Assembly: GCA_021780905.1 (NCBI GenBank)
Contig: JAJXXW010000030.1
Span: forward strand, 1-64,000
Direction: 5' to 3'
Source: a bacterium
Lineage (GTDB): Bacteria; Verrucomicrobiota; Verrucomicrobiia; Limisphaerales; UBA11358
DNA length: 64,000 bases
Both the position numbers and the translations under genes were made by a program. Below the pieces are notes generated by a model. It worked only from the letters and a program-made list of their open reading frames with translations, was not told where the DNA came from and searched no databases. The first letter of the stretch is position 1. Each line of letters opens with the position of its first letter. Positions 24,070 through 32,509 of the stretch are shown piece by piece.

Positions 24070-25797
24070 ATGGCCAGCAAACGGTTTTCCCGCCTCATCA
24101 AGATATTTTCCGGTGCCGCCGCCGATGCCGAGGATGAAATTTTCCTGCTCGAAGGCCGGCTGGAGCGGTTCGTGCATTTCTGGGTGCTGGTCATCCGGCA
24201 GTTCATCCGTCACCGCTGCTTCGTGCGCGCCTCGGCGTTGTCTTACTCCACGCTCATCGCGCTCATTCCGCTGCTGGCGGTCGCGCTGAGCGTCACCAGC
24301 AGTTTTCTCAAAACGCAGGATGAGGGGCAATTTCAACAGGCCATCGAGCATTTTGTGGATGCGGTGACACCGCCCGCCGTCATCCACACCAACACCGCCG
24401 TCGCGGAGACCAACCTCGCGGCGGTGATTTCCACGAACGCGCCGCTGTCCGCGCCAACCGGCGAGGAGGCAAATGCCGTGGCCGCCAGCACCAATGCCGT
24501 TTTCGCCACCCCCACCCCGGCCGTTGCTCTGTCCACTCAAAGGGAAATCGCGCGCCAGGTCTGGATGCTCGTCCAAAACACGCAGAGCGCCGCGCTGGGC
24601 GTGACGGGTTTCCTACTGCTCGTGTTCATCTCCATCTCGCTGCTGATCCGCATCGAGGAGACGTTTAACGACGTCTGGGGAGTCGCGCGCGGGCGCACCT
24701 GGATGCAGCGGATCGGCGTGTTCTTCACGCTCGCCTTTCTCGGCCCCGCGCTGTTGATCCTGGCCTTGAGCCTGTCGGGCAGCGCGCATTTCGCGTCGGC
24801 CAAAAACTTCATCGCGCACACGCCGGTGATCGGCAAATTCATTTTTCAACTGCTGCCGATGTTTGTGCTGTGGCTGGCGTTCACGTTTGTCTACCAGTTC
24901 ATCCCGAACACCAAGGTCAATTTTTCTGCGGCGGTGGTGGGCGGCGCAGTCGCGGGCACGCTGCTGCACCTGAACAACGTCTTCGGCTTCCTCTATGTTT
25001 CCGGCGTGGTCACCCGCATGAAATTTTACGGCAGCCTCGGCCTGGTGCCGGTATTCATGATCGGCCTCTACATGGCCTGGGTTTTTCTGCTGCTGGGCGC
25101 GCAAATCGCCTACGCCTATCAAAACCGCGCCGCCTATCTCCAGGACCGGCTGGCCGACAATGTCAACCAGCGCGGGCGCGAATTTGTCGCGCTGCGCCTG
25201 ATGACGTGCCTCGGCCAGCGCTTCCAAACCGGCCAGCGCCCGGCGACCGTTTTGTTGCTCTCCCGGGAACTGGGCATTCCCAGCCGGCTCATCCAATCGG
25301 TTTTGCGCACACTCGCGCACATGCAGCTGGTCACCGAAGTCGCCGGCGCGGAAGCCGCCTTTGTGCCCGCGCGTCCGCTCGACACCATCAACGCCTACGA
25401 TATCCTGCTGGCCCTGCGCACCGGCACCGGCCAGGAACTGCCGCTGCGCGAGGACCCGGCGCTCGCAGAAATCTACGGCGAGTTTTCGCGGATTGAAAAG
25501 GCGGAACGCGAGGCGGCCTCGTCCATTTCCCTGCTGGCGCTGGCCAGCCGCGTCCCCGCGCGCGCCGCGCTCGCCGGGCCGAAGGCGGTGGAAACCGGCC
25601 CGCCGGCCGGCGAACCGGCAATTTCCATCAAGCCGGAAACGGTTGCGCCGGCTCCGGTCGCCCGGGCCGAGGAAACAAGCTCTGAACCGCTGGTGCAAAC
25701 ATCCGAACTCAAAACCGAGGCCTCCGCACCGGCTGCAATGACGGCTGTCCGCCGCGACGTGGTGATGCCGGACGAGAACCGCGAATTCCCGCTGTAA
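24070..25797 (+). CDS. YihY/BrkB family membrane protein with extended C-terminus
   Basis: 575 residues. The YihY/virulence factor BrkB core (residues ~35-360) shows the diagnostic start 'RASALSYSTLIALIPLLAVAL' and later 'FTFVYQFIPNTKVNFSAAVV' and 'SLGLVPVFMIGLYMAWVFLLLGAQIAYAYQN' in short pieces. About six membrane helices are visible. A loop of ~100 residues after the first helix is Ala/Thr rich. Residues ~380-470 form a winged-helix-like region ('LSRELGIPSRLIQSVLRTLA'), and the last ~90 are Pro/Ala/Glu rich and probably disordered. The family's function is unsettled (a link to RNase BN was withdrawn). It stands alone and divergent from yebC. Confidence 0.85.
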   Translation: MASKRFSRLIKIFSGAAADAEDEIFLLEGRLERFVHFWVLVIRQFIRHRCFVRASALSYSTLIALIPLLAVALSVTSSFLKTQDEGQFQQAIEHFVDAVTPPAVIHTNTAVAETNLAAVISTNAPLSAPTGEEANAVAASTNAVFATPTPAVALSTQREIARQVWMLVQNTQSAALGVTGFLLLVFISISLLIRIEETFNDVWGVARGRTWMQRIGVFFTLAFLGPALLILALSLSGSAHFASAKNFIAHTPVIGKFIFQLLPMFVLWLAFTFVYQFIPNTKVNFSAAVVGGAVAGTLLHLNNVFGFLYVSGVVTRMKFYGSLGLVPVFMIGLYMAWVFLLLGAQIAYAYQNRAAYLQDRLADNVNQRGREFVALRLMTCLGQRFQTGQRPATVLLLSRELGIPSRLIQSVLRTLAHMQLVTEVAGAEAAFVPARPLDTINAYDILLALRTGTGQELPLREDPALAEIYGEFSRIEKAEREAASSISLLALASRVPARAALAGPKAVETGPPAGEPAISIKPETVAPAPVARAEETSSEPLVQTSELKTEASAPAAMTAVRRDVVMPDENREFPL

Positions 25798-25867
25798 GCC
25801 TAGCCACGCGGTTTGGCTGGCGGAAAATATCATTGCCATTTTTGCGCGCGGCCGACATTTTTTCGGG

Positions 25868-26596
25868 ATGAGATTCATTCCTTGCCTGGCTCCCGCCCTG
25901 GCGTTGGCTTTGACACTGAATTTGGGCGCCGCCGCAAGTCCGGCGATCAACACGCTGACGGACGCCGAAAAAGCGGCGGGCTGGCAACTGCTCTTCGACG
26001 GCCAGAGTTTCAACGGCTGGCACAATTTCAAAAAAGCCGGCGTCCGGCCCGGCTGGCAAGTCAAGGACGGCACGCTCGTTTGCGTGGACCCGCACAACGC
26101 CGGCGACATCGTCACCTCCAACGAATTTTCATGGTTCGAGCTGCAACTGGACTACAACATTTCCGAGGCCGGCAACAGCGGCATCATGTTTCACGTCACC
26201 GACGCCGGCAACGCCGTCTGGGCCACCGGCCCGGAGTTTCAGCTGGAGGACAACGTCAAGGCCGTGGACCAGATCCGGTGCGGCTGGCTTTACGCGCTCT
26301 ATCAGCCGCCGGTGGACCCGGCGACCGGCAAGATTCTGGATGCCACCAAGCCGGTCGGTGAGTGGAACCACGTCCGCCTGCTCGTCACGCCCAAGAAATG
26401 CGAGCATGAGATCAACGGCGTGAAATATTTTGAATACGTCCCCGGCAGCGACGACTTCAACGCCCGCGTGGCGAAAAGCAAATTCAGCCGGATGCCGTTC
26501 TTCGCCAAGTCCGACACCGGTTACATCGCGCTGCAAGGCGACCACGGCAGCGTGGCGTTCCGCAACATCAAGATTCGGCCCATCCCGGCGAAGTGA
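25868..26596 (+). CDS. secreted DUF1080 (3-keto-disaccharide hydrolase-type) protein
   Basis: 242 residues. A signal peptide (about 1-24, ending near 'LGAAASP') precedes a single DUF1080 domain: 'GWQLLFDGQSFNGWHNFKKA', 'WQVKDGTLVC', 'FSWFELQLDYNISEAGNSGI', 'WNHVRLLV' and 'GYIALQGDHGSVAFRNIKI'. DUF1080 is a jelly-roll fold found in very large numbers in Verrucomicrobia and Planctomycetes, linked to hydrolysis of 3-keto-glycosides; the substrate here is unknown. It acts outside the cytoplasm. Its stop is only 6 bases from the stop of the convergent DUF455/ATP-grasp gene, so any terminator must be shared or inside coding sequence. Confidence 0.9.
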   Translation: MRFIPCLAPALALALTLNLGAAASPAINTLTDAEKAAGWQLLFDGQSFNGWHNFKKAGVRPGWQVKDGTLVCVDPHNAGDIVTSNEFSWFELQLDYNISEAGNSGIMFHVTDAGNAVWATGPEFQLEDNVKAVDQIRCGWLYALYQPPVDPATGKILDATKPVGEWNHVRLLVTPKKCEHEINGVKYFEYVPGSDDFNARVAKSKFSRMPFFAKSDTGYIALQGDHGSVAFRNIKIRPIPAK

Positions 26597-26602
26597 TTGG
26601 TT

Positions 26603-28717
26603 TTACCCGTTCAGCGCGGCAGCGGTCCGACTGACCCGGAAGACGGCGAGGCAAAACTGCGCGGTGGCCGGGTCGTTCAAACACAACGCGCCGGAACGGA
26701 TGCGCGGCAGCGGTTGAGCTTCAAGTTGCAGCGGAAATTTCGCCGCCAGCGACCGGGCATAATCGGGAAAATTATCAAAACCCTCCGCGCGCAACTGGGC
26801 GGCGTTCACCAGCCGGAACGCGCCGAAGCTGTTCTGACCCGCCTGCCGCATCAGTTCCACCAGCACGCGGCCCATCGTGTAGCGCGGGTTGATTTCCACA
26901 ACCGGCTTCAACTTCACTGCGCCACCGGCATCCCGATAGACAAAGGCGTCGATGCCGACCGGCCCGATGAAATCGACCTCCTGCAATTTAGTTTCCAGCC
27001 GGGCGAACAGTTCGCCGTAAAATTCCAGCAGCCGGCTGGAAATGTCCGCCGGCGCGCGGAACCGCGAAACGATTTCTGCCGGAATCCGCTTGCGAAAATG
27101 CGGCTCGGCGAAGTTGGCGACGAACTGGCCGCGCGCGTCAGTCTGCAGGCCGGTATAGCCGCACAGCTTCAGGCCGGGCGCGGCCATTTCGAGCTGCACG
27201 GAAAAATCCGCCAGCCGTTCCAGCCACGGCTCGACCACCAGTTCGCGGTTTTGCGCGAACGCGTTTTCCATCCAGCGCAGCTGGGCCGGCAAAATCTCCG
27301 GCTCGAACAGCCGCAGCGCGTTGCTGCCGGCCACGCCGAACGATTCCTTTACAACAAGGTTGTGGTGGCCGCGGGCGCGGATTTTGGCAATCGCCGCCAG
27401 CGCTGCCGGGACCGAGTTGGCCGCGACGCCGATTTCGTTCTCGGCGCAAAGCCAGTCCGGGGCGGATGGCGGATGGCGGATGGCGGAATTTTGAGAGATC
27501 AGCTTGCGCAAAAAATCCGCGCTCCAGACTTTGGAATAGAGTTGCGCGATTTCCGCGTTGAATCTTTTTTCGTTCGTGCGTTGTTCGCCGGAAACGCTGG
27601 CCAACAACGGCTTGAGCAGTTCAAAGCTGTCCGGTCCCCACGCCCACGGGCGCAGGCGGCCGAGCTTGCGGCTTTTCAAGCCGCCGGCATTTTCCCACTC
27701 CACAAATTCCGGCAACGGGAAGCCGGCCGACTTGAGGCCGCTCAAAAATTCCACCGACGGTTTTTCGCTCACCAGCACGATGTCGTCTTGCCGACACAAA
27801 AATTGCGGCAGGTTTTCCAGATCGCGCGCGAGCTGCGCCTGACGCTTCGTCGGATTGAAAGTTTTGCCCGCAGCGATGCGGCCTTCGGCGAACGGGTTGA
27901 AAATGAAAATGCTCGGGGTGCGGCCTTTGGATTGCGAATAGACCTGCATCTCCGCGATGAACTGCGCGTCGAATCCGGCGGCCCGGCGCCCCTCGACATT
28001 CAGTGAAAATCCCTTGGCGCGCTGCGGCGAGAGCGGAAATTTGAGCGTGCGACAGAAGGCGTCCCAGTCGGATGCATCCGGATTTTTCCACCGGCGGAAC
28101 CACTGCAGGCCGTAGGCGACGTGGCCGATTTCATCGCGGTAAATCTTTTCGAGCAGCCGCGCGGAATCGGCGTCGCCCACGGTCGCGAAGCGGCGGGCGT
28201 AATCGCCGGCAAAATCCAGATTGGCCTGCTCAAAAGTCAGGCAGAGGCCGGCGACGTAGTCAATCGGATGTTCCATCGGCGCGACGCAGCGCCAGAAATA
28301 GCCGCTCACCGGCAGGTCGCCCAGTTCGACGCCGCAGGATTTCATCCGTTCCAGATAAAGCCGCGTGTGTTCCTGCTCGTCCTGGAGCGTGCGCAACACG
28401 CCCTGCCGGAAGGCGGCCGGCGCGTCGGGAAATTTCAGCAGCACGAGCGCCATCAGCTCGGTGGCGAGCAGTTCGTGGTTGGCGAAAAAATGCAGCAGCC
28501 GGCCGCGAGCGGATTTATTTTCGAGCTGGTGCAGGCCGGGAAAATCGCGCTTGCCGGCGGCGGGTGGCTTGAAAAGCAAGTTGGCCGGCCGGCCCGGCCC
28601 GGCGGGCGTGACGAGCGCGGTCCCAGGCCGCTCGTCGGTGATGGCATCCGGCGCGCGAAGTTTTTCCTCGAGCGACGTGGCGAACAAGACCTGTTCGGCA
28701 AATTCACGCAGTTCCAT
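26603..28717 (-). CDS. DUF455 ferritin-like domain fused to an ATP-grasp domain
   Basis: 704 residues. The N-terminal ~270 form a DUF455 ferritin-like helical domain with metal-ligand-like motifs: 'ANHELLATELMALVLLKF', 'TLQDEQEHTRLYLERM' (ExxH) and 'IYRDEIGHVAYGLQWF' (DExxH). From about residue 280 the rest resembles an ATP-grasp ligase: 'DDIVLVSEKPSVEFL', 'GHHNLVVKESFGVAGSN' (the Lys/Gly-rich ATP loop), 'RELVVEPWLERLADFSVQLE', and 'DFIGPVGIDAFVYRD' followed by 'LKPVVEINPRYTMG' (Mg ligands Glu and Asn). It may join a diiron oxygenase or hydrolase step to amide-bond formation; the substrate is unknown. A heptamer repeat is inserted at about residues 410-419. Confidence 0.72.
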   Translation of the reverse strand: MELREFAEQVLFATSLEEKLRAPDAITDERPGTALVTPAGPGRPANLLFKPPAAGKRDFPGLHQLENKSARGRLLHFFANHELLATELMALVLLKFPDAPAAFRQGVLRTLQDEQEHTRLYLERMKSCGVELGDLPVSGYFWRCVAPMEHPIDYVAGLCLTFEQANLDFAGDYARRFATVGDADSARLLEKIYRDEIGHVAYGLQWFRRWKNPDASDWDAFCRTLKFPLSPQRAKGFSLNVEGRRAAGFDAQFIAEMQVYSQSKGRTPSIFIFNPFAEGRIAAGKTFNPTKRQAQLARDLENLPQFLCRQDDIVLVSEKPSVEFLSGLKSAGFPLPEFVEWENAGGLKSRKLGRLRPWAWGPDSFELLKPLLASVSGEQRTNEKRFNAEIAQLYSKVWSADFLRKLISQNSAIRHPPSAPDWLCAENEIGVAANSVPAALAAIAKIRARGHHNLVVKESFGVAGSNALRLFEPEILPAQLRWMENAFAQNRELVVEPWLERLADFSVQLEMAAPGLKLCGYTGLQTDARGQFVANFAEPHFRKRIPAEIVSRFRAPADISSRLLEFYGELFARLETKLQEVDFIGPVGIDAFVYRDAGGAVKLKPVVEINPRYTMGRVLVELMRQAGQNSFGAFRLVNAAQLRAEGFDNFPDYARSLAAKFPLQLEAQPLPRIRSGALCLNDPATAQFCLAVFRVSRTAAALNG
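27461..27488 (-). repeat. in-frame heptanucleotide repeat in the DUF455/ATP-grasp gene
   Basis: Four 7-base units, GGCGGAT three times and then GGCGGAA. On the minus strand this encodes 'SAIRHPPSA' in the ATP-grasp half. The sequence is unlike its surroundings and keeps the frame. Confidence 0.8.
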
Positions 28718-28801
28718 CGCGGGACAACTTTAATGGCGGCGGGCGACGGTATTCCAGCTCCGCCGCCCGCCGGCCAGCGCTGTGTTGGTGCCGGCCCGTG
28801 C

Positions 28802-29389
28802 TCACTTGGCATTTGGATCAGGAATGAAGATTTTCTGGCCGACGTAAAGCTTCGCCGGGTCCAGTTTCGGGTTCGCCTTGAGAATCTGACTCACCGTCAC
28901 TTTCACGCCCTGATCGCGATATGCCTTGGCAATGGCGCTGACGGTGTCGCCCGCCTGCACTTTGTAGTCGTAGCCCTTCTGTGGCGTGGCGGGATTGTCC
29001 CCGGCGGGTGGCGGCGGCTCGGTGCCCGCCCGGGGCCGGTGGCTGACGGGCGGGCTGCCACCTTCCTTGCCGAGCAGCTCGAGCTGTTTCAATATGAATT
29101 GCCGGTCTTCCTGCCGCTTTTGGTCTATCTCCTGCACCTGGGCGGCGAGCGCCTTCAAGTCATCACGACTGGCCGTGTCGCTCACGGCGGGCGTATTGAC
29201 CTTGTCGCTCAATTCGCCGAGCCGCTTCTCCAGCGCGTCCAGCCGCTTGCCCTGCAACTCCTGCGCGGCCAGCAGGTCCTGGATTTGTCCGCTCAACTTG
29301 TCCAGTTGCTGCTGCGTGGCCGAGTCCTGTGCCCGCGCGAACGCGGCAATGAAAATCAAAACCGCGAGGCCGATGGAAATCGTTTTCAT
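28802..29389 (-). CDS. secreted LysM-domain protein with coiled coil
   Basis: 195 residues. A signal peptide (residues 1-20, 'ISIGLAVLIFIAAFARAQ') is followed by a coiled coil of roughly 90 residues ('LDKLSGQIQDLLAAQELQGK', 'LKALAAQVQEIDQKRQED'), a Pro-rich linker, then one LysM domain at ~146-192 ('YKVQAGDTVSAIAKAY' ... 'ILKANPKLDPAKLYVGQKIF'). LysM binds N-acetylglucosamine-containing glycans, so the protein is probably attached to peptidoglycan in the periplasm. It could be a cell-envelope organiser rather than an enzyme, as no catalytic domain is present. It is on the same strand as the DUF455 fusion, 84 bases upstream. Confidence 0.85.
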   Translation of the reverse strand: MKTISIGLAVLIFIAAFARAQDSATQQQLDKLSGQIQDLLAAQELQGKRLDALEKRLGELSDKVNTPAVSDTASRDDLKALAAQVQEIDQKRQEDRQFILKQLELLGKEGGSPPVSHRPRAGTEPPPPAGDNPATPQKGYDYKVQAGDTVSAIAKAYRDQGVKVTVSQILKANPKLDPAKLYVGQKIFIPDPNAK

Positions 29390-29488
29390 TCGCCGAAAAT
29401 AAACCTCGGCGTGCCGCCGTCAAGGTGAAGTGTTGGGAATTGAACCGCCGCCAGACGAGATTCCACCCGGCAGGGGCGGAAACGGCGC

Positions 29489-29584
29489 TCAATTGCGGGC
29501 AATATGCGGGTGATTCATGAACCAGAGCACGACCACGAACGCCAGCACGGCGATGCCTCCGAAAAATATGGTGAAAAAGGCCAT
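29489..29584 (-). CDS. small single-pass membrane protein (31 residues)
   Basis: An ATG at 29584 encodes 'MAFFTIFFGGIAVLAFVVVL' followed by 'WFMNHPHIARN' and TGA at 29489-29491. It is one strongly hydrophobic helix with a His-containing polar tail. GAGG lies three bases before the ATG on the minus strand, and a stronger AAAGGAGA lies about 20 bases upstream of it. Being so short, it could be chance, but the composition is typical of small membrane proteins. It lies just upstream of the LysM gene on the same strand. Confidence 0.45.
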   Translation of the reverse strand: MAFFTIFFGGIAVLAFVVVLWFMNHPHIARN

Positions 29585-29773
29585 TTGCCTCTGGTGGCTG
29601 GTCAATCTCCTTTTTCGGTGGGGGCGCAGGTTGCTCACTGCAAGGAATTTATTGCATCACCGCGCTGCTGGCAAATGCTTATCCGCACTTTTTCCCGCAA
29701 CCGGATCGGGAGCCGGACGGGCCTCGTTTGAGGCAGCGAAGAAAAGTTTCCTTTGCCCCGCCTGCGTCATAAT

Positions 29774-31069
29774 ATGCGCCCGCGCATCATGTCGGCCGCC
29801 CAAAAATCTTCGCCGTGGTTGTGGATTCCGACGGTCTATTTTGCCGAGGGCCTGCCGAACGCGCTGGTGGCCACCGTGTCGGTGATGCTTTACAACGACC
29901 TCGGCGTCTCCAACCGGACGACGGCTTTTTTGACCAGCCTGCTCTATTTGCCGTGGGTCCTCAAGCCGCTCTGGAGCCCGGTGGTGGACGTGCTGAAAAC
30001 GCGGCGCGGCTGGATTTGGATCATGCAACTGCTCCTCGCCGCCGGCCTGCTGTGCGTCGCGCTAGCGATCCCCGTGCCGCACGGCCTCCCATGGACCATC
30101 GTGTTTTTTATCCTGCTGGCGTTCAGCTCGGCAACCCACGACATCGCGGCGGACGGTTTTTACCTGCTCGCGCCGACGGAACGCGAGCAGGCGTTTTTCG
30201 TCGGCTGGCGCGGCATTTTTTTCAACGCCGGCAAAATCGCCGCGCAAGGCGGCCTGGTGTTTATCGTCGGCCGGCTGGCCCAGCGCAGCGGCCATCCGGC
30301 CCTGGCGTGGTCGGCCGGCTTTGCGCTCGCGGCGGGAATTTTTGCGGGCCTCGGCATTTATCACCGCTGCATTTTGCCCCGGCCGGTGGCGGACCAGCCC
30401 AAAATCCGGCCGGCGGGTGAAAACTGCTTCGGCGGGTTTCTGGAAACCTTCGCCACCTTTTTCCAAAAGCCGGGGATTGTCGCGATGCTGCTGTTCGTCT
30501 TGCTTTACCGGCTGGGCGAGGCGCAACTCCTGAAAATCATCCCGATCTTTCTGCACGCGCCGCCGGCCGCGGGCGGGCTTGGCCTATCCTTGGAAAAAAT
30601 CAGCGTGATTTACGGCACCGTGGGCGTCGTCGCCTTCATGCTGGGCGCGCTGCTCGGCGGCTGGGCCGTGTCGCGCCGCGGCCTCAAATTCTGGCTGTGG
30701 CCGATGTTGCTGGCGATTCATCTGCCGGATGCGGTGTTCCTCTGGCTCGCGGCGGCACAGCCGGAAAATCTGCCGGCCATCGGCGCGGGCGTCGCCGTCG
30801 AGCAGTTTGGCTACGGCTTCGGGTTCACGGCCTTCATGCTTTACCTGATCCGGCTCGCGCGCGGCCCGCACGCGACGGCGCACTACGCGCTGGGCACCGG
30901 TTTCATGGCGCTGGGCCTGATGCTGCCGGGGATGTGGAGCGGCTGGCTGCAGGAACGGCTCGGCTACAAACTGTTTTTTCTGTGGGTCATCCTCGCGACG
31001 ATCCCCAGCTTCCTGGTCGCAACCAAAATTCCGCTGGAGCCGGAGTTCGGCCGACGCCAGACCCTCTGA
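29774..31069 (+). CDS. MFS transporter, AmpG-like
   Basis: About 431 residues and 12 membrane helices. The opening 'WLWIPTVYFAEGLPNALVAT' with 'LTSLLYLPWVLKPLWSPVVD' is the pattern of AmpG-like permeases, and 'SSATHDIAADGFYLLAP' with 'GWRGIFFNAGKIAAQGGL' supports it. AmpG imports muropeptides in enteric bacteria; Verrucomicrobia carry many such paralogs next to sugar-processing genes, so the cargo here is open. The start is uncertain: TTG at 29753, ATG at 29774 and ATG at 29789 are in frame, none with a clear ribosome site. A sulfatase-like gene follows 53 bases downstream, perhaps as an operon. Confidence 0.8.
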   Translation: MRPRIMSAAQKSSPWLWIPTVYFAEGLPNALVATVSVMLYNDLGVSNRTTAFLTSLLYLPWVLKPLWSPVVDVLKTRRGWIWIMQLLLAAGLLCVALAIPVPHGLPWTIVFFILLAFSSATHDIAADGFYLLAPTEREQAFFVGWRGIFFNAGKIAAQGGLVFIVGRLAQRSGHPALAWSAGFALAAGIFAGLGIYHRCILPRPVADQPKIRPAGENCFGGFLETFATFFQKPGIVAMLLFVLLYRLGEAQLLKIIPIFLHAPPAAGGLGLSLEKISVIYGTVGVVAFMLGALLGGWAVSRRGLKFWLWPMLLAIHLPDAVFLWLAAAQPENLPAIGAGVAVEQFGYGFGFTAFMLYLIRLARGPHATAHYALGTGFMALGLMLPGMWSGWLQERLGYKLFFLWVILATIPSFLVATKIPLEPEFGRRQTL

Positions 31070-31122
31070 CGCAAGAAATAAATTGCTTTGAACGCGCCGG
31101 GCCGGACAAAATCCAATTTCCA

Positions 31123-32250
31123 ATGAAATTCAAATGCCTCTGGCTCCTCCTCGCCGCGCTGACGCTCGGCGTGAACGTCCGCGCGGACCTCGCCTCCATC
31201 TTCACCAACGTCGCGCCGGTCGCGCTTGCGCCCCGGCCCAGCATCATCCTCATCCAATGCCACGGCCTCGCGCGCGGCGACTTGAGCTGCTACGGCCAGA
31301 CGAATTACCAGACGCCCAACCTCGACCGGCTGGCGGCGGACGGCATCCGCTTCACGCATTACACCGGCGGCGCGGACAGCGCCGCGACCACCGCGCAACT
31401 GCTCGCCGGCACCATTTCCCCGTTGCCGGATGGCGAACCGAACCTCGCGCAGCGGCTGCAGCAAAACGGTTACCACACCGGCCTCATCGGCGAATGGAGC
31501 CTGGCCGGCCGGCCGTGGGCGCGCGGCTTTGACGAGTTCGCCGGTTTTCTGGAGGACGCGGAGGGGAGAAATTATTATCCCGACCACGTCTGGCGTTGCG
31601 CGCCCAAGAGCATTTTCAATGAGACGAACAAAACCTTCGACACCTTCATCGGCCAGGAACCGATTTACGCCAATCTCGGCGGGAAAAAGGCCCGCTATCT
31701 GCCGGATGTGCTCGTCTTGGCGATGGACAACTTCGTGCGCATCAACGCGCCGACCCCGGCGAATCACCACCGCCCGTTGTTTCTGCTGGTGAATTTTTCC
31801 GCGCCGCGCACCGCCACGGCCGGCGCGGATGATTTTCCCGTGCCCACGGACGCGCCGTTCACCGATGAGTCCTGGCCGCCGGCCGCAAAAAACCGCACCG
31901 CGCTCATTACGCGCCTTGACGCCGGCATCGGCCGGCTGTTCGAGCAGCTCGGCAAATCCGGGCTGACCAACAACTGCGTTATTTTTTTTACGGGCAGTTC
32001 CGCGCCGGGAAAATTCCAGACGCCCCGGCTGAACGCGTTTCTCCCGCCGGAGGATTTTGCCGCCGCCAATCATCCTGCGCCGCGCCTGCCGATGCTGCTG
32101 TGGTATCCCGAGAAAGTCCGCGGCGGGCAGACCAGCGACCTGCCGTGGCGCGCGGCGGATTTTCCGGCGACGGCGCTCGCCATCAGCTACAGCCCGCCGG
32201 TGACGAACTTTGGGGGAATGGCCGTGCTGCCCCGACTGCCGGGCCGGTAA
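31123..32250 (+). CDS. secreted sulfatase-like protein lacking the active-site motif
   Basis: 375 residues with a signal peptide ('LWLLLAALTLGVNVRA') and the alkaline phosphatase/sulfatase fold order: 'GDLSCYGQTNYQTPNLDRLA' with 'DGIRFTHYTGG', then 'LAQRLQQNGYHTGLIGEWSL', 'RPLFLLVNFSAP' and 'TNNCVIFFTGSSAP'. Sulfatases need an Asp-Asp pair in the first strand and a Cys/Ser-x-Pro-x-Arg motif after 'RFT...' that becomes formylglycine. Here the first is 'IQCHG' and the second reads 'DSAATTAQLLAG', so both are absent, as is the later 'DNG' motif. It is probably a non-catalytic relative or binds a ligand. The ATG at 31123 gives the signal peptide. Confidence 0.72.
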   Translation: MKFKCLWLLLAALTLGVNVRADLASIFTNVAPVALAPRPSIILIQCHGLARGDLSCYGQTNYQTPNLDRLAADGIRFTHYTGGADSAATTAQLLAGTISPLPDGEPNLAQRLQQNGYHTGLIGEWSLAGRPWARGFDEFAGFLEDAEGRNYYPDHVWRCAPKSIFNETNKTFDTFIGQEPIYANLGGKKARYLPDVLVLAMDNFVRINAPTPANHHRPLFLLVNFSAPRTATAGADDFPVPTDAPFTDESWPPAAKNRTALITRLDAGIGRLFEQLGKSGLTNNCVIFFTGSSAPGKFQTPRLNAFLPPEDFAAANHPAPRLPMLLWYPEKVRGGQTSDLPWRAADFPATALAISYSPPVTNFGGMAVLPRLPGR

Positions 32251-32409
32251 TCAACGCGCGGGCGCGCTGTCCGGCAGCGGCACGAAGTCGCGCTGCTGTT
32301 CCACATTTTTCGCGGCGACGGCCACCCACGCCACGGCCAGCACGATGGCGAGCAGCACCGCCGCCGCCGCAAACCACGGCCACTTGTATTTTGGTTGTTC
32401 GTCGCCCAT
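32251..32409 (-). CDS. small single-pass membrane protein (52 residues)
   Basis: An ATG at 32409 encodes a short polar head ('MGDEQPKYKWPW'), one hydrophobic helix ('FAAAAVLLAIVLAVAWVAVA'), and a tail 'KNVEQQRDFVPLPD'. The stop (TTA... on the plus strand at 32251) is adjacent to the stop of the sulfatase-like gene, so the two are convergent. Its promoter would lie in the gap shared with the divergent MFS gene. No family is recognised. Confidence 0.55.
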   Translation of the reverse strand: MGDEQPKYKWPWFAAAAVLLAIVLAVAWVAVAAKNVEQQRDFVPLPDSAPAR

Positions 32410-32509
32410 TGTCCCGCCAGTCTCGCACAAAATCGTCCCGCCACCAAGCGGTGGATTTTTTGAAAACTCGACCGGCCGCGGTTTTGCGGTAAATTGCCGG
32501 CCACGTTTC

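Noticed and set aside
24613-26121. 502-codon minus-strand open frame
   Set aside because: Opposite the YihY gene and into the DUF1080 gene; no recognisable motif, high Arg/Gln content.
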